This document shows positions 48,807 to 61,377 of a DNA stretch of 64,000 nucleotides, one piece after another. The position numbers and the translations under genes are program-made. A model generated the notes under the pieces. The model did no database searches. It had not been told where the DNA came from and was given only the letters and a program-made list of their open reading frames with translations. How positions within the stretch are numbered: position 1 is the first letter of the stretch; each line of letters opens with the position of its first letter. Source of the stretch: Pratylenchus scribneri (lineage: Eukaryota > Nematoda > Chromadorea > Rhabditida > Pratylenchidae); NCBI GenBank assembly GCA_030063045.1, contig JAQSEB010000110.1, positions 1,488,001 to 1,552,000 of the forward strand, written 5' to 3'.

Positions 48807-51800
48807 TCAAATATTATGACAATTTCCATCTCCCTTTCTGTAAATGTTGGATCCAACAAACTCAAAAACATCCTTTATGGTGCATTTTGTTTCTCCCAAT
48901 GTGGTTGATGAAATTGTATAAGAGTCAATCTTAAATTTTTAATAAATGAGATTAAAATATTTTACTCACAAAATTGATTTTCTTATTTTTGGTGCTATAT
49001 CCAAAGAAATCAGTGTTAATTTTGCCCTGATCATTAATGAAAGTGAATTTGATTTTTCCACTAAGTCGAGGCAAATTAACGCGAAAATTTGGACATTCAT
49101 AAATCTGAAATAAAGTCGAAATATATTAAACGCAAATATTTTAAGACTAGACGGTAATTTTTTCGAAGGTTCTGTTTTAAGCTATTTTTTCATGGTAATT
49201 TTAACCAATAAAACATAAATTATAAAGGTAGGCAATTTTTTTACCTACAAATATATTTTTTTTACCTACTAAATTATTTTTTTTACCTACAAAGTGGTTT
49301 TTGACTTCTAATAAATCAGAAACCGGTTTTAGACCCTACAAACCTTATACCTTTTTGTAGATCTCATCAAGACGCATCGATTGGTATATAATATGTCAGA
49401 TTATGGCCCAAAATTAACAAGCTAAACCGTTTAAACCCTATTTCCGTTTTTTGGTTTTAAACTCTTTAAATTTGGACCAAACCTTGACAAAATATATACC
49501 ATTCGATGCGTCTCGATGAGATCTACAAATTGGTATAAGGTTTGTAGGGACTAAAACCGGTTTCTGATTTATTAGAAGTCAAAAACTACTTTGTAGGTAA
49601 AAAAAATAATTTGGTAGGTAAAAAAAATAAAATGGTAGGTAAAAAGATATTTTATCATTATAAAAATTTATTTTCACTATGTTTATTAGAAAGTAGGCAA
49701 TTTATTTAAAATGAAATGGAATCATAAAATACAATTAATGAATCTAAAAATTTTATAAGATCTGATGTAAAATTGGATAAATTTCTAAATCTTTTTAAAA
49801 AATGGCAAAATCTTATCTTTTTTTTTCATTAAATCGTAAAATAATTGATAAAAGTTCATAAAAAAGCTCAACCAAATCAAAAAATTTTTTAAAAATATTG
49901 TTTTTCAGTTTCTTTATAATTTATTTTTATAAACTCATGGAATAAGAAATTAGAGAAACTAGTAAGATCCAATTAGGGAATACTAAATATATATCCAATT
50001 TTCGGCGCTAATTACCTCTTGGAACAGTCCAAATTCGCCGACAGTTGATGTCCAAGAATTGTCGCTATCTTTAACGAAAGTCTTCATAAAATCCATCTTC
50101 AATTGACGAAATTTTGCATTCAACTTAAAAACTTTAAGCACTTCGTAGACTCGGCTTTCGCCAAGAATTGATTGACCAATGAAATCTTCCTTAAAATATT
50201 TTTGAAATTAATTAATTTTGTTGTTCTTTAAACCTTCTGGATGAAATCGTCAAAAATCTTAATTTTTAAATTTATTTCACATAAATATTATTATATAGTT
50301 TTCTACCTTGAAGATTTTGATCTCTTCTTGGGTTAATTCGAAGCCAGAAACATTTGAGCTTAAGCCAACAAAAAATTTCTCTACTGTATATTCCGGCTCT
50401 GGGGCACCAAGTGATAAATGTGTTTTATCTTTGCCGAAATTGGATAAGAGATTGATGGCGATGTGTTTGCAACCATTCATAATGGCAAAATCCTATAAAA
50501 TTAAATTTATTTTGAAATAAAATTAATTTTTTTTTAGAAACTTAAGTAAAAATTTTCTTATCGAAATAAATTTAAAGGAAAATTTATTACTAAAATTTGA
50601 AAATGGTAAATTGATATCAAAATTGTTTGAAAAATAAATTTTCGACGATTAAAAATATGGAATAAATTCTTTTTTGCTAGCTATTTGATTTTTTTTTGCT
50701 AGCTATTATAAAATAATTTTTTTTTGCAAGCTATTTGATTTTTTTTTGCTAGCTAATGAGACATTTTATCTTTTGATGTTAATTTTATTTTTTAATCGAA
50801 AAAAAGTCAAAACCTACTAAAATTAACCCCGAAACCGGTTTGAAAAAATGAAAATAAATAATATAATGGAAAATTAATAGTTAAAAATTTTTTCTTCAAT
50901 TCAGATTAAGAAAATATGGAAAATTACTTTGAATATATTGAAGTAAATGAAAATGATGAACCATCTAGGCAAAGGGCGCAATTAAACTACAAAGAAATTT
51001 GTCGATTTAACAGCGAGCAGCTTCTTGATCAATGGATCAAATCATCAGATTGGACAAGGTAAACAAAAATATCAATTGAAAATAATATTTTTATTACATT
51101 TTAGATTTGAAATGAGAGGAACAAATGTATTTTATCGAGGCGTCTTCTTGGAAGTGGAGGCGAGCATCCGGTGTACCGAGGCGGCTTCTTGGAAGTGGAG
51201 GCGAGCATCCGGTGTACCGAGGCGACTTACTGGAGTTGGAGGCGAGCATCCAGTGTACGAGGCGACTTACTGGAGTTGGAGGCGAGCATCCAGTGTACCG
51301 AGGCGACTTACTGGAGTTGGAGGCGAAAATCAAGAGGACGAAACCAAGATTCTAGTCATTTTGGCTCGAAAAGAAGCCATGCAAACATTCTGTCTTTGTC
51401 ATGCATTTTATTTAAAAAACCCTGGTCAACCCTTACTCTTTATCCAAACCCATCCAAGGCAAACGCAAACGTGGCCGTCCCAGCCTTGCTCGCAAAGCTT
51501 TATCATTTAATTGATTTATTTTCGATCCATTTTATTGTAACAATTTTTCATTGCCAATTATTTTAATTATTTTATTTTGCAATTCGATAAATATTTTCCA
51601 AACATTGTGTGATATTTTTAGAATATAAATAGATTTAGAAAATTCAAATGGAGGCTTTTTCTAAATTGTTTTGACTAAATTTGCCTGAATTGGACTGGAC
51701 GTCCATTACTCTTGTTTTCATCTTGGACTCTTTTGCACCTGAAAATTTAATTTTTTTTAATTATTAATTTTCCATTATATTATTTATTTTCATTTTTTCA

Positions 51801-54800
51801 AACCGGTTTCGGGGTTAATTTTAGTAGGTTTTGACTTTTTTTCGATTAAAAAATAAAATTAACATCAAAAGATAAAATGTCTCATTAGCTAGCAAAAAAA
51901 AATCAAATAGCTTGCAAAAAAAAATTATTTTATAATAGCTAGCAAAAAAAAATCAAATAGCTAGCAAAAAAAAATGGCATCCTTAAAAATATTTATAATT
52001 GGCCTCTTAATTTAAAAAATTAAATTTCATAATTCTATTTAATTATTCATTGTATGTAAATTTTGTTTTTTGACTATTATTTACGAACAAATTTTAAAAT
52101 GTGAAATCGTTGGATTTGATTATATTGATATATCACTTTGCGCTTAACGGGTTATAATAAAAAATGAAATTTTATTTACATTTGTGTAATCAAACTGGGG
52201 CTCAATTTTATCAACCGTCATATGTGGATTGAATTTGAACCATCCATATGCAACTTCTCCATTAAGGCATGTCAGTTTGGCTGTCATCATCCCATAATCA
52301 TATTCTTCCTTTGTTATTTGGGTTTTAGCATATTTCATTTCATCAGGCCATGCAAACATTTTGTTGTAAATTTCATTCGTTTTGTTCTTTAAAAAAGCAT
52401 AAGTCGCTTCGAATTTCGAAAATTTGTCACGAATATTGTACTGAAAATTTCATAAATTAATAAATATTTAATTTTTTATTTCCATGATTTAATTTATTAA
52501 ATTAAGTCATAACAAAGAGCAATTTTAATAAAAATGAAAATGAATGCGAATTTATGACATACTTATAAATAACTTTTATTGTAAAATATTTGCCCAAATG
52601 CTTTTTTAAAAGAGAATAAAAAAATCGTTTTACTTATTTATATGTCTATTTCTTACAGAGAATCAAGGATTGGTTATATAAGTAAAAAATTAAAGAATTT
52701 TAATACCCATTAAATTATTTTCATGTATTGATAATTCGTAAATATACATGAATTAAACTCATGACAATTTTTTAAAGAAAGATAAAAAACTAACCCAATC
52801 ATCTTTTATGAAAATTGTCGGATTGTATTTCAAATAGCCATATTTAACATAATATCCCATCACATTTGTCCCATTGACCAGTGAAAAATTGAATGCAACC
52901 GGTGCAATTTTCTTCCATTCAAGAATGCAATCAATGTCAATCGAAAAGAAAAGAAAATATTAATTATTTATCTAATTAAATAAATTTCCATTGTCAATAA
53001 AAGAAATGCCAAAAAAATGAAAATTACCTCCTAATTCATAAATTTTGCTGATAACATTTTTGCAATTTCTACCAAATTTACCAATTCTTTTTCTAAGCGA
53101 TTCATGTCATTCATTGATATAAAATGTTAATAAATTTATTAATTCTGAAGCTACGACAATTAAAATTTAAATTTGTAGGGGATCCAAATGGTACTTGTCT
53201 CGTTTGCGTCCCCTTTTTGGGTCAAAATTTTTTTTGAATTTTTGGTGAATTGATATACCAATCGACGCATCTCGGCGAGCTGGTTATGAAAATGTCTAAA
53301 ATTTTGAGCTTGCGAGAAATTTTGGCCAAGTTATGGCCATTTGAAAATCGTAAAGTAAAGGGTCCCCCCTATGGGTCTGAACTCGAAAAATTTTTTGAAA
53401 AATTTTCTGGGCAAAATATAGCTGTTTCGACTCGTCTAGACGAGCGGAGTATGATTTTGCCATCCGTTTCGTATAAAACACAACAAATAAAAAAGTTACA
53501 ATCGCGCAAAACTGCGTAGTTCTGACAGATTCCAGCAAGACTAAAATGGCCATAACTTTTCTATTCTTGAGTTATATGTGAAAACGATAGCAGATTCGAG
53601 CTTCTCTCACTGAGTCGCGTCGAATGAGCAATAAATTAACCGAAAAAATTTTCAAAAAATTTTTCGACCTTCACCCATAGGGGGGACTAAGTACTTTTGC
53701 GATTTTCATGAGGTCATAACTTTTTTAATTTTGCGTTTTATGTGAAACCAATAACATTTTCGTAACCAGCACGACAAGACGCGTCGATTGGTATATCATT
53801 TCCGAAAAAAAATTTTTTCGAAAAAAATTTTGACCCAAAAAGGGGAAAACGAGACAAGTACAATCCAAATTTCGCATTGGCGCGTTTTGAAAATTGTACA
53901 TTATTAATTTAAATTTACTCTAATAGCTAAATTGGAAACCGGTTTTAGACCCTAAAAACCTTATACCATTCCGTAGATCCCATCGAGATGCATCGATTTT
54001 TATAAAAACATATTTCCAATTTTTTGGTTTTAAACTCTTTAATTTTGGCCCAAAACCTGACATTTTATATACCAATCGATGCGTCTCGATGAGATCTACA
54101 AAATGGTATAAGGTTTGTGAAGTCTAAAACTTGCTTTCTTATATTTATTAGAGTAAATTTAAATTATAAATTTCCGATTTGATTTTCAAAACCCCACTCA
54201 ACCCCGAAATTTCATTTCCGATTAATGTGGTATGGTAAAACTACGTTATTCCCTTCAAATATCAGACAAAAATGGGTAAACAAATAATGTTAATTAATCT
54301 ACCTTAGGTTTAATATGACATTCCGTTCTGTTGTAAACAACTTTCATGGCCGAAATTTTCAGATTTTGGACATTGGGAATGCCTTCAATGGAAACATTGT
54401 ATTTGCTGGGATCCATGATGGCAATATCAAAAGGAAGGGACCACAGAGATGCATTGTAATTGAATGCAAAATAGATTCGTTGAGCTGATGAAAGGTCAAT
54501 ATCCGTCAGATCGGCTCTTTTTGAGAAATTTCTTCCTTCTTCTGGATCATATGGAGAATATTCAATATAAGACCTTGTAAGTCCATATGGCCTTGTTCGC
54601 GTTATATTATCCTCCTTCATATAAATATTTCGTCGGCTAGTGAATATTTCCAGTCCTTTTTCTGTCAAAATTAATTGATGAAAAAATTCTCCATCACTTA
54701 ATTTGATCCTGAAAATTATTTTGTTATTAATATTTAAAGTTTGATATTTATACTAAGAAGCATTTTTAGGGTGAATATAATAAATAATAATAAATTGCCA

Positions 54801-56801
54801 AATTTCTCTATAAATAAAGGAATGATGCCGGTAACGAATGGTAAATTAACAATTTCCCTTCGTCTAATATAAATTTTCTGCTTACCTCTTTCCACTATAG
54901 GAGAATTCAATTGTATCGCGAAATGTGTAACGCTTAACAACTTTCTTCCCATTAATGTATTCCAAAATATTTTCGTTTCTATATTTGCGAACAATATGGA
55001 TTCCGTGCCATTTTATCCCATGATTATTATCATTTTTGTTGCACATAATTGCCACTTTATTTCCTCGAATATTCTCCAACTGAAAATAAAAATTCAGTTA
55101 TTCTAATGAAATAAAAAATAATTTTTTTAGTTCATTTGATAATATCATATATTCACTTTTTATTAACCTTTAATAATTCCCATAAATTCATATTTGTGCC
55201 GCCTTCGAAAGCACTGGCATAACAAATATATAAGCTGAAATTTTTTAAAAATTTATATTTAATTTAATTTAAAATATAATTAATTACTCATTCGATTGGC
55301 AAAAAAATGCATTATCCTTATCTAAAGTGGTATACATATATATAGCGGGCGTTATTGTCAATTTAGTGGGCGGCACAGTCGATGGATTTGTGGGTGAACA
55401 TTTTTTGTGAAGAGGGAATCGGGGCACCGGAAATGGTCCAATTTGATGTGTTTTTTCATTGTAATCTTTGCCTTTCCAAGATTCAATTGGGCTGAAAAAT
55501 TATTTAAATGAATTGATTTAAAAATGAATTAAATAAAATATTGTTGCTAACTCCACTCTATCAGGGTGGAATTTTGAAAATTTTTATAATCCAGGAAAAT
55601 TTTTATTAATCAATACAAATGAATAATTTTAAATTAATTTTTTATAGCACTTACAAAACATCCATGCATTTTGTGAAAATTCTTTTCCCATCTCGGATTT
55701 CTGTTTCACACGTCACTGGTATTTGTTTTCCGGAATTGATTGCGTCCATGAACTTTTAATGTAATCAAAATTAATTTTATATGCTTTTTAAGTGAATACC
55801 GCTTGTTTCTGTCGTTCATAGTTTTCAATATCCACTTTTTGATCGTCCATTTCTAAATATTCTAATCAAATTATATTAAAATCAAATTTTGACCTTCTTC
55901 CGAATAATCCTCCACAATCTTTAATTTTTAATATTTTTTATTATTTTTAATTTTATTACCAGATCCTCTGGCCGCGTTCCTTTGACCAAAGACATTCCAA
56001 CTTTAATATTTTTAAAAAATTATTTTTATTTTCAATTTCATGAATTTAATAAAAAAATATTTGGGATAAATTTAAATTTGATAACTTAAAATTATCCTCT
56101 TATTTGCTTGTATAAAAAAATTTTAAATGGACTTAAAAATTTAAATTTTAAATATTCTTTCATTTATGCCTTTTTTTTATTAATCATTGATGGTATTCAA
56201 ACTTTTTCTCTGAAGATATTTTTAGAACATTTTTTGAGAAATAAAATTTTTAAATAAAATTTTTGTCAAAAGGTTGCCAGAAAAATTCCCTCATCTCTAG
56301 TAGACCATAAAAAACAATTTTTGAAAATATTAAATGAAAATTTTTTAAAATTTTTAAATCAATATTTCACCTCCACCCTTCTGCTGCTGCAAATATTGTT
56401 GGACTGAAAATATAAAAAAATTTAAATAATTTAATTAAAATTAATATCAAACATGTCAATGGCTGCGAATGGGTCGAATTGTTGGAAAATGTCTTTGGCA
56501 AATTTTTGCCTAAAAAATAATAAAATATAAAATTAATTTTAAGATTTTTTAAAATAAATAAATTTAAAATAATTTATAATTTTTCCTGAATTTCAAAAAG
56601 TTTATTTTTTTCCGAAAAATGTAAAAAAAATTATAATTTTTTAAATATATTTTTAAACATTTTCTTACCGTGGAAAACCGCATTGGCCATAGGAATTGTC
56701 ATTCGACCATCAAACAAGGCCAAATAACCCACAAAAAGAAAGAACATCATTGCCATCATAGACGGCGATGCTCCAAATGCCCCGCGGCCACGGCCTTCCA
56801 T
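48807..56801 (-). CDS. Cluster gene G: 17-exon membrane-anchored or secreted protein, about 768 residues
   Basis: Exons: 56669-56801, 56453-56509, 56371-56403, 55960-56000, 55894-55918, 55800-55852, 55655-55752, 55288-55491, 55168-55234, 54886-55079, 54303-54708, 52795-52911, 52180-52440, 50307-50492, 50016-50189, 48970-49104, 48807-48929. All phases agree and the stop is TGA 48807-48809. The N-terminus has a Gly/Arg start and one hydrophobic segment (MMAMMFFLFVGYLALF), a likely signal-anchor. A polar region follows, then LYICYASAFEGG, MCNKNDNNHG and a split-Arg phase-2 junction, all comparable to genes C and D. The C-terminal half matches gene F (DFAIMNGC, IYECPNF). The first three exons could belong to a separate small membrane protein, with an alternative start at ATG in 55960-56000. 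The start of exon 52795-52911 is the least certain splice site. Function unknown. Confidence 0.65.
49228..49650. mobile_element. Foldback of the AAACCGGTTT family, copy 2
   Basis: Arms with repeated TTTTTTTTACCTACNAA units and their inverse GTAGGTAAAAAAA frame the same CCGGTTTTAGACCCTACAAA and GATCTCATCAAGACGCATCG segments. It lies in intron 15 of gene G. Confidence 0.85.
50916..51512 (+). pseudogene. FLYWCH-type zinc-finger / GRP-motif gene fragment
   Basis: Exon 50916-51058 encodes 47 residues starting MENYFEYIEVNENDEPSRQR, with NYKEICRFNSEQLLDQWI following. I recall this as the N-terminus of a nematode FLYWCH-type family. After an intron (AG at about 51103) the frame runs through a 41-bp minisatellite that replaces the expected Cys/His region. 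The typical basic ending (GKRKRGRPSLARKALSFN, an AT-hook-like GRP motif) is present near 51462-51512 but in a different frame. So the copy appears to be a non-functional captured fragment. Confidence 0.6.
51136..51337 (+). repeat. 41-bp GC-rich minisatellite, five copies
   Basis: Units of the type CGAGGCGACTTACTGGAGTT...CCAGTGTAC begin near 51136, 51177, 51218, 51258 and 51299. They are far GC-richer than the surroundings and lie inside the captured gene fragment. Confidence 0.9.
53190..53862. mobile_element. Palindromic MITE, 8-bp target duplication ATCCAAAT
   Basis: Ends GGTACTTGTCTCGTTTG and its inverse ACGAGACAAGTAC are flanked by ATCCAAAT (53182-53189 and 53863-53870). Both arms have CCCCTTTTTGGGTCAAAATT and the motif CAATCGACGCATCTCG. 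The segment GGGTCCCCCCTATGGGTC is shared with the element at 10457-11075. It lies in intron 11 of gene G. 673 bp. Confidence 0.92.
53908..54165. mobile_element. Foldback of the AAACCGGTTT family, copy 3
   Basis: Ends TTTACTCTAATAG and TATTAGAGTAAA are inverted. The interior carries CCGGTTTTAGACCCT, TTATACCATTCCGTAGATC and ACCAATCGATGCGTCTCGAT. It lies in intron 11 of gene G, about 45 bases from the preceding MITE. Confidence 0.85.
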
Positions 56802-56896
56802 CCAACCAAAAAAAGAAAGAGCGGGAGGATATATTTCATTGTTGGACGTTCAGTGCCAGCGATTTTGACAAATCATTCATAAAACCCAAATTTAAC

Positions 56897-57287
56897 AAAT
56901 GGATCCGACGCGTTGGCTAAACGGGAGTAGGATTTTTGGATGCCTTCAAAAAATTTGTACTCAATAAAAAAATAATTTTTATACCAGAAAATAGAGGAGA
57001 TTTTTCTGCATCGGATAAATTTTTAAAATTTTATACCGCTATATTAAATATTTTTAAGGGTGACATTGACGGCTGTCACAAAAACTCCGACGATTCTAAT
57101 TTCATTTGAAATTGTCGGCATAAATTTTCATAGAGTATAAAATTTTAAAAATTATACTATCCTGTGCAGAAAAGTGTCCTCTATTTTCTGGTATAAAAAT
57201 TATAATTTTGGACGTTAACAATAATTTTTTTTGAAGTACTCAAAAATCTTACTCCCTTTTACTCCGACGCATTGGATCCATTTGTGT
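56897..57287. mobile_element. Foldback element upstream of gene G
   Basis: ACAAATGGATCC at the left and GGATCCATTTGT at the right begin inverted arms. GGGAGTA(G/A)GATTTTT and TACCAGAAAATAGAGGA segments pair as well. Target duplication unclear. It begins about 95 bases from the ATG of gene G and so occupies its promoter region. Confidence 0.75.
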
Positions 57288-58803
57288 AAAAGTAGCTTTT
57301 ACTTTTAACTAACATTCAGCAAAGGAGGAACTGTTCTATTGGTATGATTGAATAAGGTAATTCGAGCACTATTTGAGAGTGCATAAACATTTGTGAATAA
57401 GTTCGATATCCTACCCTAATTAGTTTATAAATTTTGAAAAATACCTTTTATTCATTTTTTGACTTTAAGTCAATAGAATTTTGATCAATTAAAAAGGTTT
57501 TATATTAACCATTCAATATAAGCTCGAATAGTTTTATCCAATGATACCAAAACTGCAAACAATTTCTATCTTTGATCAGTTATGACTCGTCAAATTTGCT
57601 GGCACTGAAAGCTGGCACTAAAACGCCTCACCAAAAAAAGGCAGCGACAACGGAACACCAAAAGAAGACAAAGACAACTATTGGAAAAAAAGTATGAAAT
57701 TATTTTCAATAACAAAAAATTTACTATAAATAAGCAATAAGCAAGGTTTGAAGAAAATTTTTGCCGACACAAAATAAATTGAATCGGCTGAAATTTTAAA
57801 AAATAGAAATTGTATTTAAAATAATTCGATTTGCGATGAAGCGAAATTAAGTAAGAAAATTTTTTTTACTATATTCCAAAATATATGGGAAAATTACCGA
57901 ATTTAGCCTTAACTTTTGCAAAAAAATGATACAAAATTCGACGAATTTTATTAATAAATTTCTTTTTTTTCTTGGCTGAAAATTTCTTTATTAGGCAAAA
58001 ATTCAAGATCAAAAAAATTTTCAAATTAAATTTCAAAAAATAAAAATTGGGAGCAATCGTAAAAAAGTAAAAAAATGTGAAATTTATATTTTAAAAATAA
58101 AAATGAAATGAACAGGGGGCTTTACTACGATGGCGAATCATCGCCAATGATGTGTGGACTGTGGACTCTGGATGATTGGATTTTGTTGAGAAAATATTAA
58201 TCATCCATTTGAATTAGATTTCATTAAAAAATTGTACAATTCGTGCGAAAATAAAATGAAGAAAGATGAATTAATTAAATTCGAATACAACACCCAAACA
58301 AGATTTATTGGAATTAGGAGGTATAAATGAGTGGATAAGGCGGTCAAGGCTTTGGAATTGGAAGGTGTGATTGATCTCGCCTAGGAAAAGTGTTTAGATA
58401 GTTAAAGCATTAAGATTTTGTAAGTAATAAGGTCGCATCACCCCCACCCCCCTTCCCCCCCCCCCCTCAGGAAAATAGAAATGAGGATGCGATAAGCTAA
58501 ATTTTTCGCTGCAAGGCTATCTTTTTATATTTAGAGGCTTTCCGAATTCAGTCAAATTTTGGTCCTAAAAATTAAATTTGGTAAATGTACAACAAGTGCC
58601 AACAAATTGAAATGGCGAAGAAGAAATTAAAGAAGAGATTGTATATGATTGTTGATTTAAAATTGGCACTTAAATTTTATTGAATTCTATTAAATTTTTC
58701 TTCAAAAAATTTTTTATAGCTAAAATTTCGCTCCCAAGCGATTACCATTCAGAGGTCACCCCTCTGCCCGTCCCTTTAGCGCCATCATCCACAACAGTAC
58801 GAG
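57288..58803. other. Intergenic; poly-C tract at 58440-58468
   Basis: No supported gene. A C-rich run (CACCCCCACCCCCCTTCC followed by 13 C) lies at 58440-58468, possibly able to form an i-motif or G-quadruplex. A basic open stretch at about 57600-57690 (+) has no start or splice support. Confidence 0.4.
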
Positions 58804-59178
58804 GTCAATTCCCGAATAAGCAAAGGGCAGTGCAAATGTGGGCAATTCCCGAATAGTGCAAATGTGGGCTTTTTCGACATATAATAAATCAGAAACTGGT
58901 TTTAGACCCTACAAACCTTATACCATTTTGTAGATCTCGTCGAGACGCATCGAATGGTATATAATTTGTCATGCTTAAGTCAAAATTAGAGGGTAAACCA
59001 TTTTTTCCATTTTTTTGGTTTTAAACTCTTTAAATTTGACCAAACCATGCCAAATTATATACCAATCCATGCATCTTGATGAGATCACAAAATGGTATAA
59101 GTTATGTGGGGTCTAAAACCGGTTTCTGATTTATTATAAGCCGAAAAAGCCCACATTTGCACTATTCGGGAATCGACA
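58804..59178. mobile_element. Foldback of the AAACCGGTTT family, copy 4
   Basis: AATTCCCGAATAGTGCAAATG occurs at the left (with a partial extra copy, so the left arm is duplicated) and inverted at the right. Inside are CAGAAACTGGTTTTAGACC, GTAGATCTCGTCGAGACGC and its inverse. About 375 bp. Confidence 0.85.
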
Positions 59179-59589
59179 TAGCAGATAGCACCATCCACAA
59201 CACCTATCCTCCGTCCACGTTCAATGTTCAATTTGTCCCAGAATTTTGAGGGCACAATCCTAGGTGAAAAGATAAGAAAAAAAATTAAAAAAATTGAAAG
59301 GAAATGAAATAAATTAAGTAATTATGAGACTGCTTACAAATTGTAAAAATTAATAATTGGAATTTCTTGGAAATCTGGGATGAATATCCCTAAACCTATG
59401 GAATATTTATCAGAAATTTATCTTGACATTTTTCTTGAAAATGCTTTTAGAATTCTAATCCAATCGCTTCCATGGCCTCTGGAAAATTTAATCCCAAAAA
59501 AAATAATTTTAGAGAAATGCAAAATTTTTACTCCCATCCAACATTCCTTCTGAATTTAGAATTCAATTTTTAATAATTTATCCCGGGAT

Positions 59590-60070
59590 ATTGCCCTGAA
59601 GTTTATCCATTATTCACATTTTTTCCTTGGAATAAAAGTATGGCCTTCATCAACCATCGTGTAGTCATTCTCGGCTGCAGATTGTCAGCTTTTTCTTTTG
59701 CTTTTCCTCCTTTTATCCTTCACATATTCCTCTCCACAGTCCACACCCAGCAGTGGATGGCTTGGCAAAGTCAACAGCCTCGAATGTAAATTGGTTTATT
59801 TATCAAAAATGTATCGATGATTGTTGGAAATTGAAATAAAAAACAATAAATAAAATAAACCTAAAACCCATCCATTATCAAAAAACCATTCCCACAAATC
59901 CCAAGTTATTCACATATTTTTTTCTGGGAAAAAGAATATAGCCGATTTTCATCTGCAGATTGTCAGCATTTTCTTTTATTTTTCTTCCTTTTATCCTTCT
60001 ATTCCTTTCCACACCATAGCATTGGATGGCTTGGCCAATTCAACAGCCCCGCCGAATGTTTGTTTGCTTT
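59590..60070 (+). repeat. Diverged direct duplication upstream of gene H
   Basis: Two blocks (about 59605-59800 and 59905-60060) share TTATTCACAT, CTGCAGATTGTCAGC, CTTTTATCCTTC, TTGGATGGCTTGG-type and CAACAGCC segments in the same order. They contain no ORF and may be a duplicated regulatory region. Confidence 0.65.
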
Positions 60071-61035
60071 CAGCTATGACTGTGCGGCTGCTTTTGAACG
60101 TGGATTGCATACACTGCGCACATCCAACCAACCATCTTATTCCTTGACATCCTCAGCATACTCATCAACATTCATCAACATCAATATTCCCATCTGCACA
60201 AAATTTGTTCCACGTTTTTAGTCAAATAAATTTAATCCACGCCTTTATGACTCAATCAAAAAAATGAAATCTAGAAAAATTTCAGAAAAATTATCATTAA
60301 AAACTTTCTAATTTTGTTTCAAAAATTTGTGAATGGGATCGTTTTTTGAAGTCTTCACTAAAAATTTGCAAGCAGTTTTTTCCTATAATTTAACCAAGTT
60401 ATTAAATAAAATATCCAACTAATCTTCATTTTACATACTTTCTTTTGCATTAATTAATAAATTCCCGAGAAATTTGACAAACCGGATAGGATTGCCCTTC
60501 AGCTGATGAATAAATGAGTTTTACTTCAATAAAAATGAAATCCCAGAGCAGAAATTTCATAAAATTGGTAATTAAAATCGCTTAAATTTAACTCAGAAAT
60601 CTTGAAAATTCGACCGTTTTAAAAGCTTTCTCCTATAAATAAAATCAAATTAATAAACAAATTGTGAAGAACATATGTAAATTTAAAAAATTTCAAAAAA
60701 CTGCCCATAATTATTCTTTTTAATTTACTTGTCATATTTACACAAATTTTGGAATTAAATCATTTTTAAGGCCCTATAAATTTGAACAAGTTTATAAAGA
60801 AAATGTGTATCTCACCCAATTCTATATGACCTCACATTTTTCTTTTTCTTTCGCTGTAGGCAAACAAACAAAAAAAATGTTCACTTAGAAATTTGGCAAA
60901 CCAGAATCGCGCATTTCTTAAGTTAGTTTGCCTTTGTCCCCTCACATCTCTTTTTCTTTATTCCGGAATGGGTTGGAGGAGTCAAATGTCATGTCACCTT
61001 CATCTCAATTCTCAACCTTAATGAGAAATCAACAC
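60071..61035. other. Upstream region of gene H, nothing else recognised
   Basis: No ORF with coding character and no repeat could be supported here. Confidence 0.4.
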
Positions 61036-61377
61036 ATTTTTTTCTTCTTTTTACGCGCAAATAAACTCAATTCAGCAGTGCGGAATTTTCAATGTGAATT
61101 TGAAGATTAGATGGATCAATTCTTTTGACATTTTTGGGCCATTAACATTTGTAAAATTGGTACAAAATTGTCAAGAATAGTCTTCGGATTTTGGACAATT
61201 TACACAAAATCAATATACATTTTTCTTCTTTTTACGCGCAAATAAACTAGTGCAGAATTTTCATATTCATTGCGAATTTGAAGATTAGATGGATGATGGA
61301 TCGACCCTATTGACATTTTTGGCCAAAAATTCTTGAGAATGTTCTTCTGATTTGGACGATTTACACAACGCGAGAAA
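61036..61377 (+). repeat. Tandem duplication of about 175 bp ending at the gene H start codon
   Basis: Copies starting near 61036 and 61214 share TTTTTACGCGCAAATAAACT, AATTTGAAGATTAGATGGAT, TTGACATTTTTGG and a final GGAC(A/G)ATTTACACAA segment. The second copy runs directly into the ATG of gene H, so the 5' leader or promoter has been duplicated. Confidence 0.85.

Larger units (their letters stand above)
50670..51974. mobile_element. Foldback element carrying a FLYWCH-like gene fragment
   Basis: Inverted arms of about 205 bp frame a 1.3-kb element: TTTTTTGCTAGCTATTTG repeats, GAGACATTTTATCTTTTGATG, CTACTAAAATTAACCCCG, then AAACCGGTTTG. The right arm (about 51760-51974) is almost exact. The interior carries a plus-strand coding fragment and a GC-rich minisatellite. 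The element sits in intron 13 of gene G, opposite in strand. Gene capture by a non-autonomous element is the simplest reading. Confidence 0.85.

Noticed and set aside
51094..51566. Multiple overlapping ORFs in all frames
   Set aside because: Produced by the 41-bp GC-rich minisatellite; only the frame joined to the FLYWCH-like exon is meaningful, and it appears broken.
57590..57772. 60-residue minus ORF and an opposing basic plus-strand stretch
   Set aside because: Low-complexity, no start or splice context on either strand.
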